Source of the DNA: Brachycybe producta
Lineage: Eukaryota; Arthropoda; Diplopoda; Playtdesmida; Andrognathidae
NCBI GenBank assembly: GCA_036925085.1
Contig: JAUPFP010000001.1
Span: 1,803,001-1,867,000, forward strand
Direction: 5' to 3'
DNA: 64,000 bases
Positions 33,999-45,735 of the stretch are shown here, piece by piece. The number at the start of each line of letters is the position of its first letter. The first letter of the stretch is position 1. Under the pieces are notes generated by a model. The model saw only the letters and a list, made by a program, of their open reading frames with translations. It was not told the origin of the DNA and made no database searches. Made by a program: the position numbers and the translations under genes.

Positions 33999-34102
33999 CG
34001 GAGCATGTGACGTCAGACTACATAACCAACCAATAAGAAGTTGCCGGTCGTCATAACAAGGGCGGAGCCAATTGAAGTTCTGACCGATTTCTAACTGCTT
34101 GT
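33999..34102. mobile_element. ACAGGCA MITE, truncated (one arm)
   Basis: Only the second arm remains: GGAGCATGTGACGTCAGAC, TAGGTT-free centre, AAGTTGCCGGTCGTCATAAC, GGGCGGAGCC, ending in TTTCTAACTGCTTGT. The other arm is replaced by the GTTATTAACA-family element. Confidence 0.75.
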
Positions 34103-34461
34103 CCCTCCAACCCCTCCTTTTAAAAACAAGACTGAAATTTCCCCCCTTTAACAAAAAAAAAGTACACAGGAAAGAAATGAAGTGAAAAACGCCCAAAAAA
34201 AATTCAGTAAACTAGAATTGAGGCGGCCTCATCTCTCTCTCTGTTTGCCTGAATTTCAATCCCTGAAGCCACATAATTCAAAAATTCAACAATAAACATT
34301 AAGGTTAACATTATAAAATGAAGACAAGTTTTAACTTCAGGGGGTAAAGCTTCAGTTTGACGTCACCAACTCCATAAACTATAAGAAAATTATTTTAGGC
34401 AGCCATTTTGAATTTTCTAGAATATTATTTTTATATTTTTTTCTCCTCAATAATATTTCTA

Positions 34462-34747
34462 CGGAGCCCTGTAAAGGACAGGCGAGATTTTTTTTAAAAA
34501 TCTCGACATTTCAACTTTTAATTTCTTTTATTCAGTCATGTTAATTATGCCATGTTGTGCGCACCATACTCTAATAATTAAATTATTGCTGCTACAAGAG
34601 GGCGCTTGCAATATGGTGCGCACAACATGGCATAATTAACATGGCCGAATAAAAGAGATTAAAAGTCGAAATTTCGAGATTCTGGAAAAAGTGAAAATGT
34701 CGAGATTTAAAAAAAAAAAAATCTCGCATGGCCTTTACAGGGCTCCG
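34462..34747. mobile_element. Long-armed MITE (CGGAGCCCTGTAAAGG ends), TA target
   Basis: Left end CGGAGCCCTGTAAAGGACA, right end TGGCCTTTACAGGGCTCCG, with TA directly outside both (34460-34461 and 34748-34749). The arms extend about 110 bases through AATCTCGACATTT and GTTAATTATGCCATG to GTGCGCACCATA near the centre. A single end motif also appears at about 1779 in LLGL intron 1. TA flanks suggest a Tc1/mariner-type donor, but the family is not identified. Confidence 0.75.
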
Positions 34748-35004
34748 TACATTTTTCCTCACACGTGATGAAAATATAAAATGACCACTGTGTCCACTCA
34801 CTAATGTCAACTAATAGACACAAAGTGATTGATTGTAGATTTTATATTTTAAATTAAACTTTTTTATGGCAGTTATAAAACTTACTAATTGCAACATAAA
34901 AAAGTTTATTTTAAAACTTTTGATAAAGTCAGCCATTTTGTAAAAAAAAAAAAAATACGGAAATTAAAAGTTACTTTTTGTTTCATGAATCAACATTTGA
35001 GAAG

Positions 35005-35264
35005 AAGTTGAAATTGTTTTGCAAACTAGAAGAGTAAATTATTCATTATATAAGCAATAATTTAATGTGAAAATATCGTTCAAAATGAAACTTTTTATAG
35101 CTATTTTTTTTCAGAATTATTAATCTTCATTTTTTCACTTTAGATGCGAAAAAGTTTAAAATTTACAAAAAAAGTGTAAAGTCTAGTTTATTTTGAAAGA
35201 TATCAACATGAAAATGTATTTAAGTGATTCATTTACTCTTCTAGTTTATAAAAGACTTTCAATC
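35005..35264. mobile_element. CTAGAAG palindromic element
   Basis: Left arm TTGTTTTGCAAACTAGAAGAG with ATATCGTTCAAAATGAAACT; right arm AGTTTATTTTGAAAGATATC with TTTACTCTTCTAGTTTATA. A complete palindrome of about 260 bases adjoining the compound array that starts at 35280. Confidence 0.7.
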
Positions 35265-35279
35265 AGATATTTGAAGTGG

Positions 35280-36560
35280 ATGTTTTGAAAACAACTATTC
35301 AAAATCTAGAAACTAGAAGGGGGGGCACCTCAATCATTTTTCTAGGGGTGCCTCGAATAGTAAATTTTACTATCCGCGGATACCGATTTTCTTTTTGTTG
35401 GATAACGAATATCCGAAGAGAGAGAGAAAAAATCGGAAAATGTCTGTTTGGATATCCGAAGAGAGAAAGAAAATCTGAAAATGTCTCCGGATATTCGAAG
35501 AGAAAAAAATCGGAAAATGTCTGTTCGGATATCCGAAGAGAAAAAAAATCGGAAAATGTCTGTTCGGATATTTATTTTGAATTATATCAACATGAAAACG
35601 TATTGAGCGATTCATTTACTATTCTAGTTTATAAAAGACTTTCAATTTATTTTTATTATCAATTTCTGAATAGATGTTTTGAAAACAATATATGAAAAAT
35701 CTAGAAACTAGAAGGGGCACCTCAATCATTTTTCTAGTGGTGCCTCGAATAGTAAATTTAACTATCCGCGGAATAATATAACGGATATCCGAAGAGAAAA
35801 AAAATTGGAAAATGTCTGTTCGGATATCCGAAGAGAGAAAGAAAATCTGAAAATGTCTGTTCGGATATCCGAAGAGAAAAAAAAATCGGAAAATGTCTGT
35901 TCGGATATTTATTTTGAATTATATCAACATGAAAACGTATTGAGCGATTCATTTACTATTCTAGTTTATAAAAGACTTTCAATTTATTTTTATTATCAAT
36001 TTCTGAATAGATGTTTTGAAAACAATATATGAAAAATCTAGAAACTAGAAGGGGCACCTCAATCATTTTTCTAGTGGTGCCTCGAATAGTAAATTTAACT
36101 ATCCGCGGATACCGATTTTCTTTTTGTTGGATAACGAATATCCGAAGAGAAAAAAAAAATCGGAAAATGTCTGTTCGGATATTCATTTTGAATTATATCA
36201 ACATGAAAATGTATTCAGCGATTCATTTACTCTTCTAGTTTATAAAAGACTTTCAATCAGATATTTGAAGTGGATGTTTTGAAAACAACTATGAAAAATC
36301 TAGAAACTAGAAGGGGGGGCACCTCAATCATTTTTCTAGTGGTGCCTCGAATAGTAAATTTTACTATCCGCGGATACCGATTTTCTTTTTGTTGGATAAC
36401 GGATATCCGAAGAGAGAGAAAAAATCGGAAAATGTCTGTTCGGATATCCGAAGAAAAAAAATCGGAAAATGTCTGTTCGGATATTTATTTTGAATTATAT
36501 CAACGATGAAAACACGTATTAAGTGATTCATTTACTATTCTAGTTTCTAATAATACACTT
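35280..36560. repeat. Compound tandem array (large units holding ~38-bp inner repeats)
   Basis: Four large units begin with GAAAATCTAGAAACTAGAAG-type sequence at about 35290, 35680, 36020 and 36285. Each has GGTGCCTCGAATAGTAAATT, CTATCCGCGGATACCG, then one to four inner repeats (CGGATATCCGAAGAG plus AAAAAATCGGAAAATGTCTGTT), then a CTAGAAG-family right arm. The inner copy number differs between units, which explains the spacings of roughly 390, 340 and 265. Confidence 0.85.
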
Positions 36561-36913
36561 TTAATTGCTTTTCTGAATGAAGTTAAACATCGATTATGTT
36601 TCTTAATGAGAGACGTCCATAAAATAATAATTATTATTATGATGGTTATAAAGTGGGAGGGTGAAAATGTGAATAATAAAAATGTAGTCATAATAATAAA
36701 TATTTCACCTCCCAACTTGTGAATCTAAATAACAAACGAGAAATAATCCCCTAAACAACCTCTAATCATCTTCAGTTAATCATCATTATCTTTTAAAATA
36801 TAACATTTTAAAAGTTATTTTAATTTCTTGAAAATACAAAACCAGTTTAACGAATCGCCTTAAGAGAGGACTACATAGAAATTATACTTGTGTAAATGCA
36901 AGGTAGATGGCGC

Positions 36914-37122
36914 ACAGGCAGTTAGAAATCGGGAAGAACTTCAGTTGGCTCCGCCCTTGTTATGACGATCGGCAACTTCTAATTGGTTGGTTATGTAGTC
37001 TGACGTCACATGCTCTCCGCCTTTTTTCAACGTCGAACCACGCAACAAACCAATTAGAAGTTGCCGGTCGTCATAAAAAGGGCGGAGCCAACTTCTGTTC
37101 GTCCCGTTTTCTAATTGCCTGT
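36914..37122. mobile_element. ACAGGCA MITE, copy
   Basis: Full-length copy starting ACAGGCAGTTAGAAATCGGG and ending CCCGTTTTCTAATTGCCTGT, with the TGACGTCA word in the left half. No clean 9-base flanking repeat is visible. The neighbouring segment 37130-37285 resembles WBP2 intron 3 (about 20585-20690), sharing CCCATAGGTTCCATC-like and GAATGGGACGAGAT-like phrases, so that is another repeat. Confidence 0.85.
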
Positions 37123-38749
37123 GTCGTGTCTCATGGGCTCCAACCGTCCCATAGGTTCCATCATTCCCACGGATCCCATGAGTTCCACCTGTCCCATCTA
37201 TTTTTGTTTACTCTCATCCAATCCTATGGAATGGGACGAGATCAACGAGATGGAATGGGATTTCCTAAATTGTTGGGAGCCCATTTCTAGTTTTTATTGT
37301 GCAGTGGTGTTGCATGCAACACTGGCATGCGACAGGACGCACAATGTTTCCTCTGTGATATGCTATGAATGTGACTCGTGCATCACATTGCATGTTGTGC
37401 GCGCCATTGTTTCCGATCCGAGTTGAAACAAACGGATTACAGATGCCACTGTTTGCCACAGTCCCGTTGGACATAGCACAAGAGACAGTTGTAGCTTCCG
37501 GTATAATAGGAATGTCGCATGTGGCAAGATTTTCTGGGTGACGCACTGCAACAGTATGCTACACGATGTTGCTTGCCGCAATCCGCATGCCACAACATTT
37601 TTCCTCGGTGTAATCCCGGCTTTAGAGGGTTCCAGTTGAAGCTCAAGTGTGCCAAAGCCCCAAATTCAAGAAGGAAGAAACGTTACACTTGAACTTCAAC
37701 ATGAACCCTCTCTGAACTGGGGTTACCCTGTTTTATTTTTTACCAGTACTATTTAACAAAGATTTCTTCCTATGTTTGGAACCTTGCTTAGAGGGTTCTA
37801 GTTGAAGTTCAAGTGCTAAGTTTTCTTTTTTTTTTTTTTGAATTTGGGTCTCTTTTGAAAGTTGATCACTTCTGTCTCCAGTTTCAAAGACATCCCCACA
37901 TTAAAAGCAATGTGTTCTCTATAGTAGTTAAGCTTTTCTAGTTTCTATTACAAAATGGTAGCCGACGGCCATGGTTTTTTTTTAAAACATAGGATCTTTA
38001 GGATTAGATTTGAGGGTTCAGGTGGATGGGGGGGGGGGGGGTGGGGGAGGTTGTACTGCAATTGATTATTTTGGAAGGAAAAATCTTTAACAAAAAAAAA
38101 ATCCCATCCCATTCCCAGGTGTAAAGGAGATTTCTTGGAAAGCAAAAATAAGAAAAGCAAGATCCATCTTTCTTTTCTCTCTCTCTCACCATGGGGTAAA
38201 GGTGGAGGGGAAAAGAGACTTGGGGAGAGGGTAGGGTGAGGGTGAGGGTATAAAAGCTCATCGTTTTAGCTTATTTGGCTCCCCCTTCCTTCCCCTCCTA
38301 ACATAAAAAAGAAGATTGGTTGATGTCTTTCACAATGTCACCCAAATCCCATTCATCATGGCTGAGGAGTTTTTTTTTTTTCTTCTCTAAAGAAAATAAT
38401 AGCCAAAAGAACCGCCTACAAGTGTGCAGAAAAATACTAGAATCAACAATACTAGAAAAGACAATATAACAGTAGTTTTTTTTTAAAAAACAGGCCGCCA
38501 TTTTTTACTTTAAGTTATAAAACGGTTACAGTAATTATTAATTTATAATAAATTAATAATAAAAGTAACTACTATTATGAATGTGTCAATCAAAAAAGAC
38601 TGGTTTGAGGCTATAATTTTCTAAGCCCTGACATCTGTCAGAGAATTCTAACCTCTAACCGGTCTTCTTGATTGGAAAAAAAAGCTGAATATGTAATTGC
38701 TTGTAGGTCTACTCAATAAAACGGTATTTGTCTTGCGTTTGAATATTGA
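37123..38749. other. Intergenic with repeat fragments
   Basis: Includes the WBP2-intron-3-like repeat (37130-37285) and a GC-richer block (37300-37600) with words such as GTTGCATGCAACACTGGCATG and its near mirror at about 37570-37595. The compact palindrome at 37605-37735, a C/G homopolymer near 38030 and a CT/GA-rich part near 38170-38250 follow. No gene recognised. Confidence 0.45.
37605..37735. mobile_element. GAGGGTTCAAGTTGAAG palindrome, compact copy
   Basis: About 130 bases: TTTAGAGGGTTCCAGTTGAAG and CAAGTGT on the left, mirrored by ACACTTGAACTTCAACATGAACCCTCT on the right (given in two parts: ACACTTGAACTTCAAC, ATGAACCCTCT). Related arms, single or paired, lie at about 37785-37860, 38750-39350, 44255-44300, 50445-50495, 56230-56295 and 57750-57835. 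No coding capacity. Confidence 0.7.
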
Positions 38750-39350
38750 GTAAGAGGGTACAAGTTCAAGTGCAGAACTGTCTTGGTACAAAATTCAAGC
38801 TGGATAGGTGGCACTTCAGCTTCAACTTGAACTCTCTGTAAAAGGAGTCCAATGATACTCAATAAAATATGGTTGCTTCTGTGTTGTGGGAGCCCTGTTC
38901 TAGAGGGTACAAGTAGACGTTCAAGTGTTATGTTTCTTTTTTATTTTGCACTTGAAGATGATAATCATAGGCCAAATACCAAAATGGAAGAAGTATTATA
39001 TTTTGCAGTTCAACTTGAACTCTCTGAACAGGGTTCCAGCATAAAAAATCTTCAGCGATTACTCAGTCAGTACGTGTTTGGATTCGGAACCCTGTTCAAG
39101 ATGCTACAAGTGTAAGTGTTAAGTTTCCTTCTTTGTGCACTTAAACAGCTACTTGAACCCTCTGAACAGGGTTCCAGCATAAGAGAAATTCTGATGAGTG
39201 AAATTCACCAAAAGAGGGTTTCTTCTTTGTTGTAGAATCCTATTCAAGAGAGAGAGTTTTAGGTGAAGTTCAAGTGTCAACTTTTCTTCCTTTCGCACTT
39301 AAGACAGCTACTTGAACCCTCTGAACAGGGTTCCAACATAGAAATATTCT
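38750..39350. repeat. Cluster of GAACCCTGTTCAAG-type palindrome copies
   Basis: At least four related copies lie in tandem (about 38755-38850, 38887-39035, 39089-39180 and 39235-39340), each pairing CTGTTC...AGTGTTAAGTTTC with ACTTGAACCCTCTGAACAGG. Spacing is irregular. Confidence 0.7.
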
Positions 39351-39390
39351 GTTCAATGGATACTCAATGATTTTTTACAGAGGTTTCAAG

Positions 39391-39597
39391 ACAGGCAATT
39401 AGAAAACGGGATGAACATAAGTTGGCTCCACCCATTTTATGACGAACGGCAACTTCAATTGGTTTGTGGTGTAGGTTCGACGGTTGAAAAGGGTGGAGCA
39501 TGTGACGTCAGACTACATAACCAACCAATTAGAAGTTGCCAGTCGTCATAAAAAGGGCGGAGCCAACTTTTGTTCATCCCGTTTTCTAATTGCCTGT
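39391..39597. mobile_element. ACAGGCA MITE with perfect 9-bp target duplication
   Basis: Starts ACAGGCAATTAGAAAACGGG and ends CCCGTTTTCTAATTGCCTGT. GGTTTCAAG occurs immediately before (39382-39390) and immediately after (39598-39606). The two arms are inverted repeats over most of their length. Confidence 0.92.
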
Positions 39598-40359
39598 GGT
39601 TTCAAGTTGGAGCAAAGATTCCATTTAATTGAAGGCATTTAACAAAACGTGTTTACTGTGATTTTTAATTTTGAACTATTGTATTTCAAAGTAAAAGATT
39701 ACAGTTGAAAACAAAGAAGAAGAGGGTTGGCGAGAGAGGCTATTTAAACAAGATGATGATGAAAAATACAGCTGGTGATAATTAGAAGTTTAAACCGTTT
39801 AAAAAGCGACTGGGATTAAGTTTAAAAATTGGGGAGAACAGGGGATAATCGTTGATTTTATAAAAGGGGTTTAACTCCACCCCTTTTCTGTTTCTAATTT
39901 TCTTAAAGTCATTTAATTTTGACTTTGTTTCTAATAAGATTTTTCTACTTTTCTCTACCTTTGAGCCTTGAGGCCATTTTGGAAGAAGAAAAAAAAATAA
40001 TTGATTACCCAGAATTCAACCATAAATAATAAATAAGTCCACCTAAAAATTGATAGAATTTTTTTTTTGTTACCGCCATTTTACAAAATGGCGACGGTTT
40101 TTTTTTTCTTTTCAAAAATGAAAGGATAAAACAATTGTAATAGAATTCAAGTTCGAAAAAAAGCTACATTATGAAGAAATTAGAAGTGGTTTAGAAACTA
40201 GAAGAGTAAATTAAATCACCAATTACAGATTACTCCATTTTTGTTTTTCACTTTTAAGTTGGGCCAAAATAAGAAGAAAAAAAGCTCAAAGCTGAGCTTT
40301 GTTTAAGCTTTTGCTTTGTCAGAATTTTAAGAACATCAGATATTTTATGTCTTTTCTGC

Positions 40360-41300
40360 TATTAACAAAGTTAGGAACAATATTACAAAAAATAACAAAA
40401 AATTATTACAAAAAATTATTAGAAAAAATAACAAATGCTGAAAAGCAAATGTTATTGACAAAAGGTTATTAGCAAAATGTTATTAACAATTTCTAGAGAT
40501 TTTTAATAATGTCAATAGCAAATGTTATCAACATCTGTTGAGAACAAAAGTTAATAACACTTTATTTGGCCGATTTTTAATTTTTCTAAAGGTTTGTTTA
40601 CACCAAAGAAATAGCAAAAATGTTGTTAGTAGCAAAATGTTAATAACAAATGTATGTTAATTAACAATTTTGACTGTTTTGGTAGATGTCAATAACAAAA
40701 TGCTAATAGCAAATGTTTTTGACAAAAATAATATTAGCAACATGTTGAGCAGGAAACTGATCCACGAGTAGAATGTTATTGACAGTGTTGACAACAGAAA
40801 TAACTTGCTAGTAACATTTCGTTATCAACATCCTTTTGATCAGGAGGAACGCCTTCAGAGCGGCGGTTGCAAAATTTCTGCTATTAACAAAGTTAGTAAC
40901 AATATTATTGACATGTTAATATGTAAAAAAATAACAAATGTTATTAACAAAAAGTTAATAGCAAAATGTTATTAACAATTTCCAGAGACTTTTAATAATA
41001 TCAATAGCAAATGTTATCAAATAAATGTTGATAACAAAAGTTAATAGCAAAATGTTATTAACAATTTCTTGAGACTTTTAATAATGTCAATAGCAAATGT
41101 TATCAAATAAATGTTGATAACAAAAGTTAATAGCAAAATGTTATTAACAATTTCTAGAGACTTTTAATAATGTCAATAGCAAATGTTATCAAATAAATGT
41201 TGATAACAAAAGTTAATAACATTTTCTAAACCGATTTTTTTAATATTTGTTACAAAAAAACATTTGCTAATAACATGTGTTTTCAACAATGTTAAATAAA
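40360..41300. repeat. GTTATTAACA-family array
   Basis: A complex cluster of the family seen at 19045 and 33760. The part 40990-41230 is a clean tandem with period about 88-90 bases (AAATGTTATCAAATAAATG recurring at about 41009, 41097 and 41185). The part 40740-40920 matches 19095-19260 almost block for block. Confidence 0.75.
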
Positions 41301-43069
41301 AATGTGTAGGAGGATTGTATTAATCTATTGACTATTAATGGCGGCGGTTCCTTCATCTTATTTTAGTTTGCGGGGAGGAGGGAGGGGAGGGGGGGGCCTC
41401 CTGTTATTATTTTAGGGATTTTTTCTTCTGTTCGGTCAATGTCCTAAAAAAGAGGGAGGCGTTTGGAGGGGTCTGGGAGGAGGCTAGAGCATGTTCTTTT
41501 TTTGAAAACCATCAAAAAAAAAAAAAAAGAAACACATGTTTTTCTCAACTTTATTTTCTAAATATTTCTTAAGTTGTGAACTCGTGTTCCCAATGTCAAT
41601 ACAGGGTGTCATCAAGTATCATTTATCATCAGAAAAGGAAATTTTAATAAAAAAAGTGATAAATATTGTAAAAAAAATATGCAGTATGAATAAAAGCAAA
41701 CAAAAAACCTGGAAAAATTAATGATATTTTTTTGTTGAAAGATTTCAAATTTCTCTCAATTTCATCAAATTGTATTTATTATTGCAACTGATGAAATTGC
41801 ATGGAATAATACATCGGAAAATGGTTAATTTGTATGGAAATTTCATTAAGTTGAAACTAATTTAACTAAATTAAATAAATTGAAAATTATGGATTCCATG
41901 GACATTTTTTAAAATTGTCGAAATTGATAAAAAAAACTGGGATTTAACTAAACTGATGAAATAAATGAAAAATTATAAATTTCATTGAAATTTCATCAAA
42001 TTGTTGAAATTGAAATAAAAAAAACTGTGATTTTATAAACAAAACTAATGAAATGAATGGAAAATTAAGAAGTCCATGGTAATGGACTTTACTTAAATGA
42101 TGAAATTCATTTAAGCCAATTTGCATATTAGTTTAAATTTATAATAAAAAAATGCAAAACACATAAAAATCCTAAGCCTATTTATCACTTTTTCCACAAA
42201 TTGGCAAAAAAATAATACATTTTAGAGTGAAAATGTGTCAAAATCCGGAATATTGGCGCCATATCTAAAAAACTCTATAGGAACCCTCGAAATTGGTGTT
42301 CTGGAGTGAAATGTCTGCCAGAAATGTTCCCATTTTTTGTCTCCCCCTTTGTGCATTAACCTTAAATATGGACGTTTGTTAGGTTGGTCACGTGTTCTAT
42401 TTAAGTTGAGTGTCGGAAAACTTAAAAGGAGAAATTGTTTGAAGGCCGAATTTACTTTTAAAAACGTTAGGTGGGGTGGATAGCCAGGAGGGGTGGTTCC
42501 TGGAACAAGGGTGAGTTTGGATATTTTTTTTTTGGTGTAAAAAATGGCGGTTCCTGTCACCTTTTCTTTGCAATTAATAGGATACCTATATACTATTAGG
42601 CCCTATAGGCAATATAGGCATGAGGGGGGGGGGGGGTGAGGCAGCTGAGAGTGGAGGGTAGGGGAGAGAGTATAGAGGCCCAACCACCAAAATATATTTG
42701 ACACACAATAAATCTTGTCTTTAAGTACAATTCTCAGGAAAAAAATAATAATAATCTCTCAGTAATCTCTTTACTAAATAAATTGTGTGGTTAAAAAAAG
42801 GGTTTATAACTTCATTGAATAAATGGTATATTGGTTACAACTTACAATACTTATTATATACATAGTGGTTAGTGATCTTTTTAATCTTTTATTCCTTTTG
42901 GGATAAAACTACCTGGCGGCCATTTTTGGTCGTCTTATATTTGAATTTGGTGGAATTTGGTTTCCAATCAACCAAGTTAGCCTCTATAGCCTTTCCATAT
43001 TTGATGATATATATGGAGAAATCAAAAGTAATTGTGATGTTGAAATTTTTCAAAAAGCTCTTAATCTAG
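41301..43069. other. Intergenic, no gene recognised
   Basis: G-rich and T-rich homopolymers near 41380-41470 and 42620. About 41740-42100 has loose repeats of GAAATTTCATCAAATTG-type words in both orientations. The frames 41536-41721 (+), 42222-42560 (-) and 42872-43069 (+) lack recognisable domains. Confidence 0.4.
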
Positions 43070-43109
43070 TCACAGGAATGGTGTGTTCACATTAGGAAAT
43101 GCAAGGTTT

Positions 43110-43285
43110 AGCATGTTTCAGGGTAAGTATATTCCAAATGAGGTAGATTATCCATGAATTGGTAGATAATCTGTTGGATCATGTTGATACTTTTAAATAT
43201 CTTGGTTTAACAAGCTTTAACTCTCTCTCTCTCCAAAGATTTATTTTGGAAGGAACATGTAAAAAACGCAGTAAATCCGTGTTTT
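43110..43285 (+). pseudogene. Probable degenerate LINE reverse-transcriptase fragment
   Basis: Translation around 43180-43270 reads DHVDTFKYLGLT, then, after a frame change, KDLFWKEHVKNAVN. The phrase FKYLG(L/V)T...WKEH is a common thumb-region signature of non-LTR reverse transcriptases (YLGV...SWK.HI). Stops and a frameshift around the CT-repeat at about 43220 show it is dead. The catalytic core was not found in the window. Confidence 0.45.
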
Positions 43286-43644
43286 CGCAAGGATATACTT
43301 AACTAGCCGCTAGTGCTAGCAGACAGTAAACTAAGCCAAACTTATACCTAATGTAAACAGTAACTTTCCCACATACTGGGATTGTGGTAAGTCAAGTCGA
43401 GGACTTTGCTGTTTCGTTACTGGTCACGTGGTCTACTTTCCCCCTTCCAGTTACCCCGTGGAAACACGTACTTGCCAAGTTACTAACTAGTCAATTTTGT
43501 GTCGGCATAGCAACAAAGTTTTATTCCAATAAAACTAATACAACTAACACTAAACACTAACCTACTTGACTCTGGATTTTTACTAGCCCCGTATACAAAT
43601 ACTGTACAAACATACCAGATAGAGACCTACATTGTGCAAAAAAT

Positions 43645-43925
43645 TGAAGCCCACCAGGCCCATGGGCCTTTAACATAAAAATGCCAGCCCAAGCCCAACC
43701 CAAAAAATGGCAAAAAATGATGCCCTGAAAGCACTGAAATGAACTCAGGAGGGCCCAACAGATAATATGTGATTCAATTATATACATTTTTAAAGAATCA
43801 ATCCCATGAGAGAAATGATGAACACCTTCCAAACCCATGATGCCCACAATGCCAGCGAGGCTCACAAGGCCCATGAAGCCCACCAGGCCCATGGGCCTTT
43901 AACATAAAAATGCCAGCCCAGCCCA
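43645..43925. repeat. Pair of ~45-bp GC-richer direct repeats
   Basis: GCCCACCAGGCCCATGGGCC plus TTTAACATAAAAATGCCAGC occurs at about 43650 and again at about 43878, some 228 bases apart, and the sequence after each copy is similar (CCAGCCCA). The - strand frame through it (43557-43892) is Gly/Leu-rich and has no known domain. Confidence 0.65.
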
Positions 43926-44043
43926 GCCCATGGACTTTATGTAGGTCTCTAATACCAGGTAAGTTGGTAACCCTGGTAAGTTCTTACTTACCAGGTATGC
44001 GTTGACTACTAGCGGCTTTTAAATTAGCACCGTGCAAAACAAG

Positions 44044-44217
44044 GCTTAAGAAGTTAAGATGATTAGTTAAACATTTAATTTGGCCGTGTAGTGCCAGATG
44101 GCGCCACTGTCTCACGTTAGAAATACATAAATGTATTTTTATCGGGAGACAATGGCGCCATCTAGCACTACATGGACAAATTAAATGTTTAACTAGCCAT
44201 CTTAAGCAAAGCCAAAC
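44044..44217. mobile_element. Near-perfect 174-bp palindrome (GCTTAAG ends)
   Basis: Arms of about 70 bases: GCTTAAGAAGTTAAGATG, TTAAACATTTAATTTG, GCCAGATGGCGCCACTGTCTC, mirrored to GGGAGACAATGGCGCCATCT and ending CATCTTAAGC. The loop is about 35 bases of AT-rich DNA. ATGGCGCCA(C/T) words also appear in the 27112 and 55127 elements, which suggests a shared insertion preference or related ends. Confidence 0.75.
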
Positions 44218-44867
44218 AACTCTGTTGGTTTGTTTTGCTCAATTTGAAAGAAATATACTTGGCACTTGAACTTAAACTGAAACCCTCAGAGCAGGGTTCA
44301 CAACATAGAAGGAAGAAAAAAAGCATTCAGTGGGGGGATACTCAATAAAACTCTGTATTGAGTGCCTGTTTTAATTGCTAAATTGTGCGTTAGTAAAAAA
44401 AAATGGCTGAATATTTCTTGAGTTAATGGCGGAAATAAGTGTTTGTGTCGGAAGTCGGTCTATAAATGTTCTTTTTCGTCAGTGGCCCTAATAAATTTTA
44501 TTATAGTGACATTAAGACTGAAAATGCAATGTCACACATTGTAATGTAAATAGAAAATTGAGCTCCGGAGGAACAAAGAAAAGACGTTTATTTGAAAATA
44601 ACAACTTGATGCTTTTGTTCTTTTATCGACCCGACGACGACGACACCTACTTTACTCTACTAATGTTGTTGTTTTTCAACAACAACAACAACAAACATAT
44701 TGTAAAAAAAAGCATATGCTTTTATAGACAATTTTAAGACGTGTTTTCTGACTTCTAACTAAATCATTTGCATAATATGCAAATCACATAAAAGGAACAA
44801 TTCAAATAAGAGAACTAACTCCTCTTTGCTATTCTACTTTTTAGAAAAGCAACATTATGATGATGGA

Positions 44868-45495
44868 ATTGAAAGTGTTTTTTAGAAAACTAGAAGAGTA
44901 AAGGAATCAACCTAAGATTCATTTATGCTCATATCTTTCAAAATGAACAATTTATGTCAGTTTGAAAATGACCAAAAAAATTTTTAAAGAAAATGGAGAT
45001 TTTTAAATTTCCATAAAAAGTTTTATTTTTAAATAGTGGTTCCTTTACTCTTCTAGTTTTTAAAATAATTTTATGAAGAAAATTAAAAAAGTGTTTTAGA
45101 AACTAGAAGAGTAAATGAATCACATAAGATTCACTTATGGTCATATCTTTCAAAATGAACATTTTGTCATTTTTTTTAAAGAAAATGGAGAATTTTAAAT
45201 TTCCATAAAAAGTTTTTTTTAAAGATAACAAAACAAGAGATTAATTTTACTCTTCTAGTTTATAAAACAATTTTATGAAGAAAAAAATGAAAGTTTTTTA
45301 GAAGCTAGAATATAGTAACTGAATAATAATTTCAAATTTTTCCGGCAATTTTTTTAATTGAACCACAAAAGTCGAAATATTTGCTCATTTTCAAATTAAC
45401 ATAAAAAGTTTTATTATTAATTATTATCACAATGGAAAAAAAAACCATCTTAAGTGATTCAGTTACTCTTCTAGTTTTTAAAAACATTTTCATTC
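44868..45495. repeat. Three CTAGAAG palindromes in tandem
   Basis: Successive copies at about 44868-45075, 45085-45280 and 45285-45495, each opening with AGAAACTAGAAGAGTAA-type sequence and closing with ACTCTTCTAGTTTT. Copy 2 keeps TCATATCTTTCAAAATGAAC; copy 3 is the most decayed. Confidence 0.75.
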
Positions 45496-45549
45496 TTTCT
45501 GAAATGAAACTGCCTGAATTAACAACCTTTATTCTCTTAACTGGGATAT

Positions 45550-45735
45550 AGATAATTGCCCTGAAGATAAATCCCCTAAAGAAATTTGCCCTAAATCTAT
45601 TTGCCCTATAGGTACATTTGCCCTAAAACCAATTACCTTAAAGGGACGTTTGCCCTAAAACCAATTACCCTAAATGGACGTTTGCCCTAAAGCGAATTAC
45701 AATAAAGGGACATTTGCCCTAAAATAACAGGCCCC
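45550..45735. repeat. TTGCCCTAAA minisatellite, block 1
   Basis: Units of about 20-22 bases such as ATTTGCCCTAAAACCAATTA and CCCTAAAGGGACATTTG, repeated about eight times. Similar blocks occur at 46205-46390, 55035-55130 and 55640-55790. Confidence 0.8.

Noticed and set aside
35420..36480. CRISPR-like regular repeats (CGGATATCCGAAGAG)
   Set aside because: Repeats are contiguous without unique spacers, sit in an animal genome, and belong to a larger duplicated unit.
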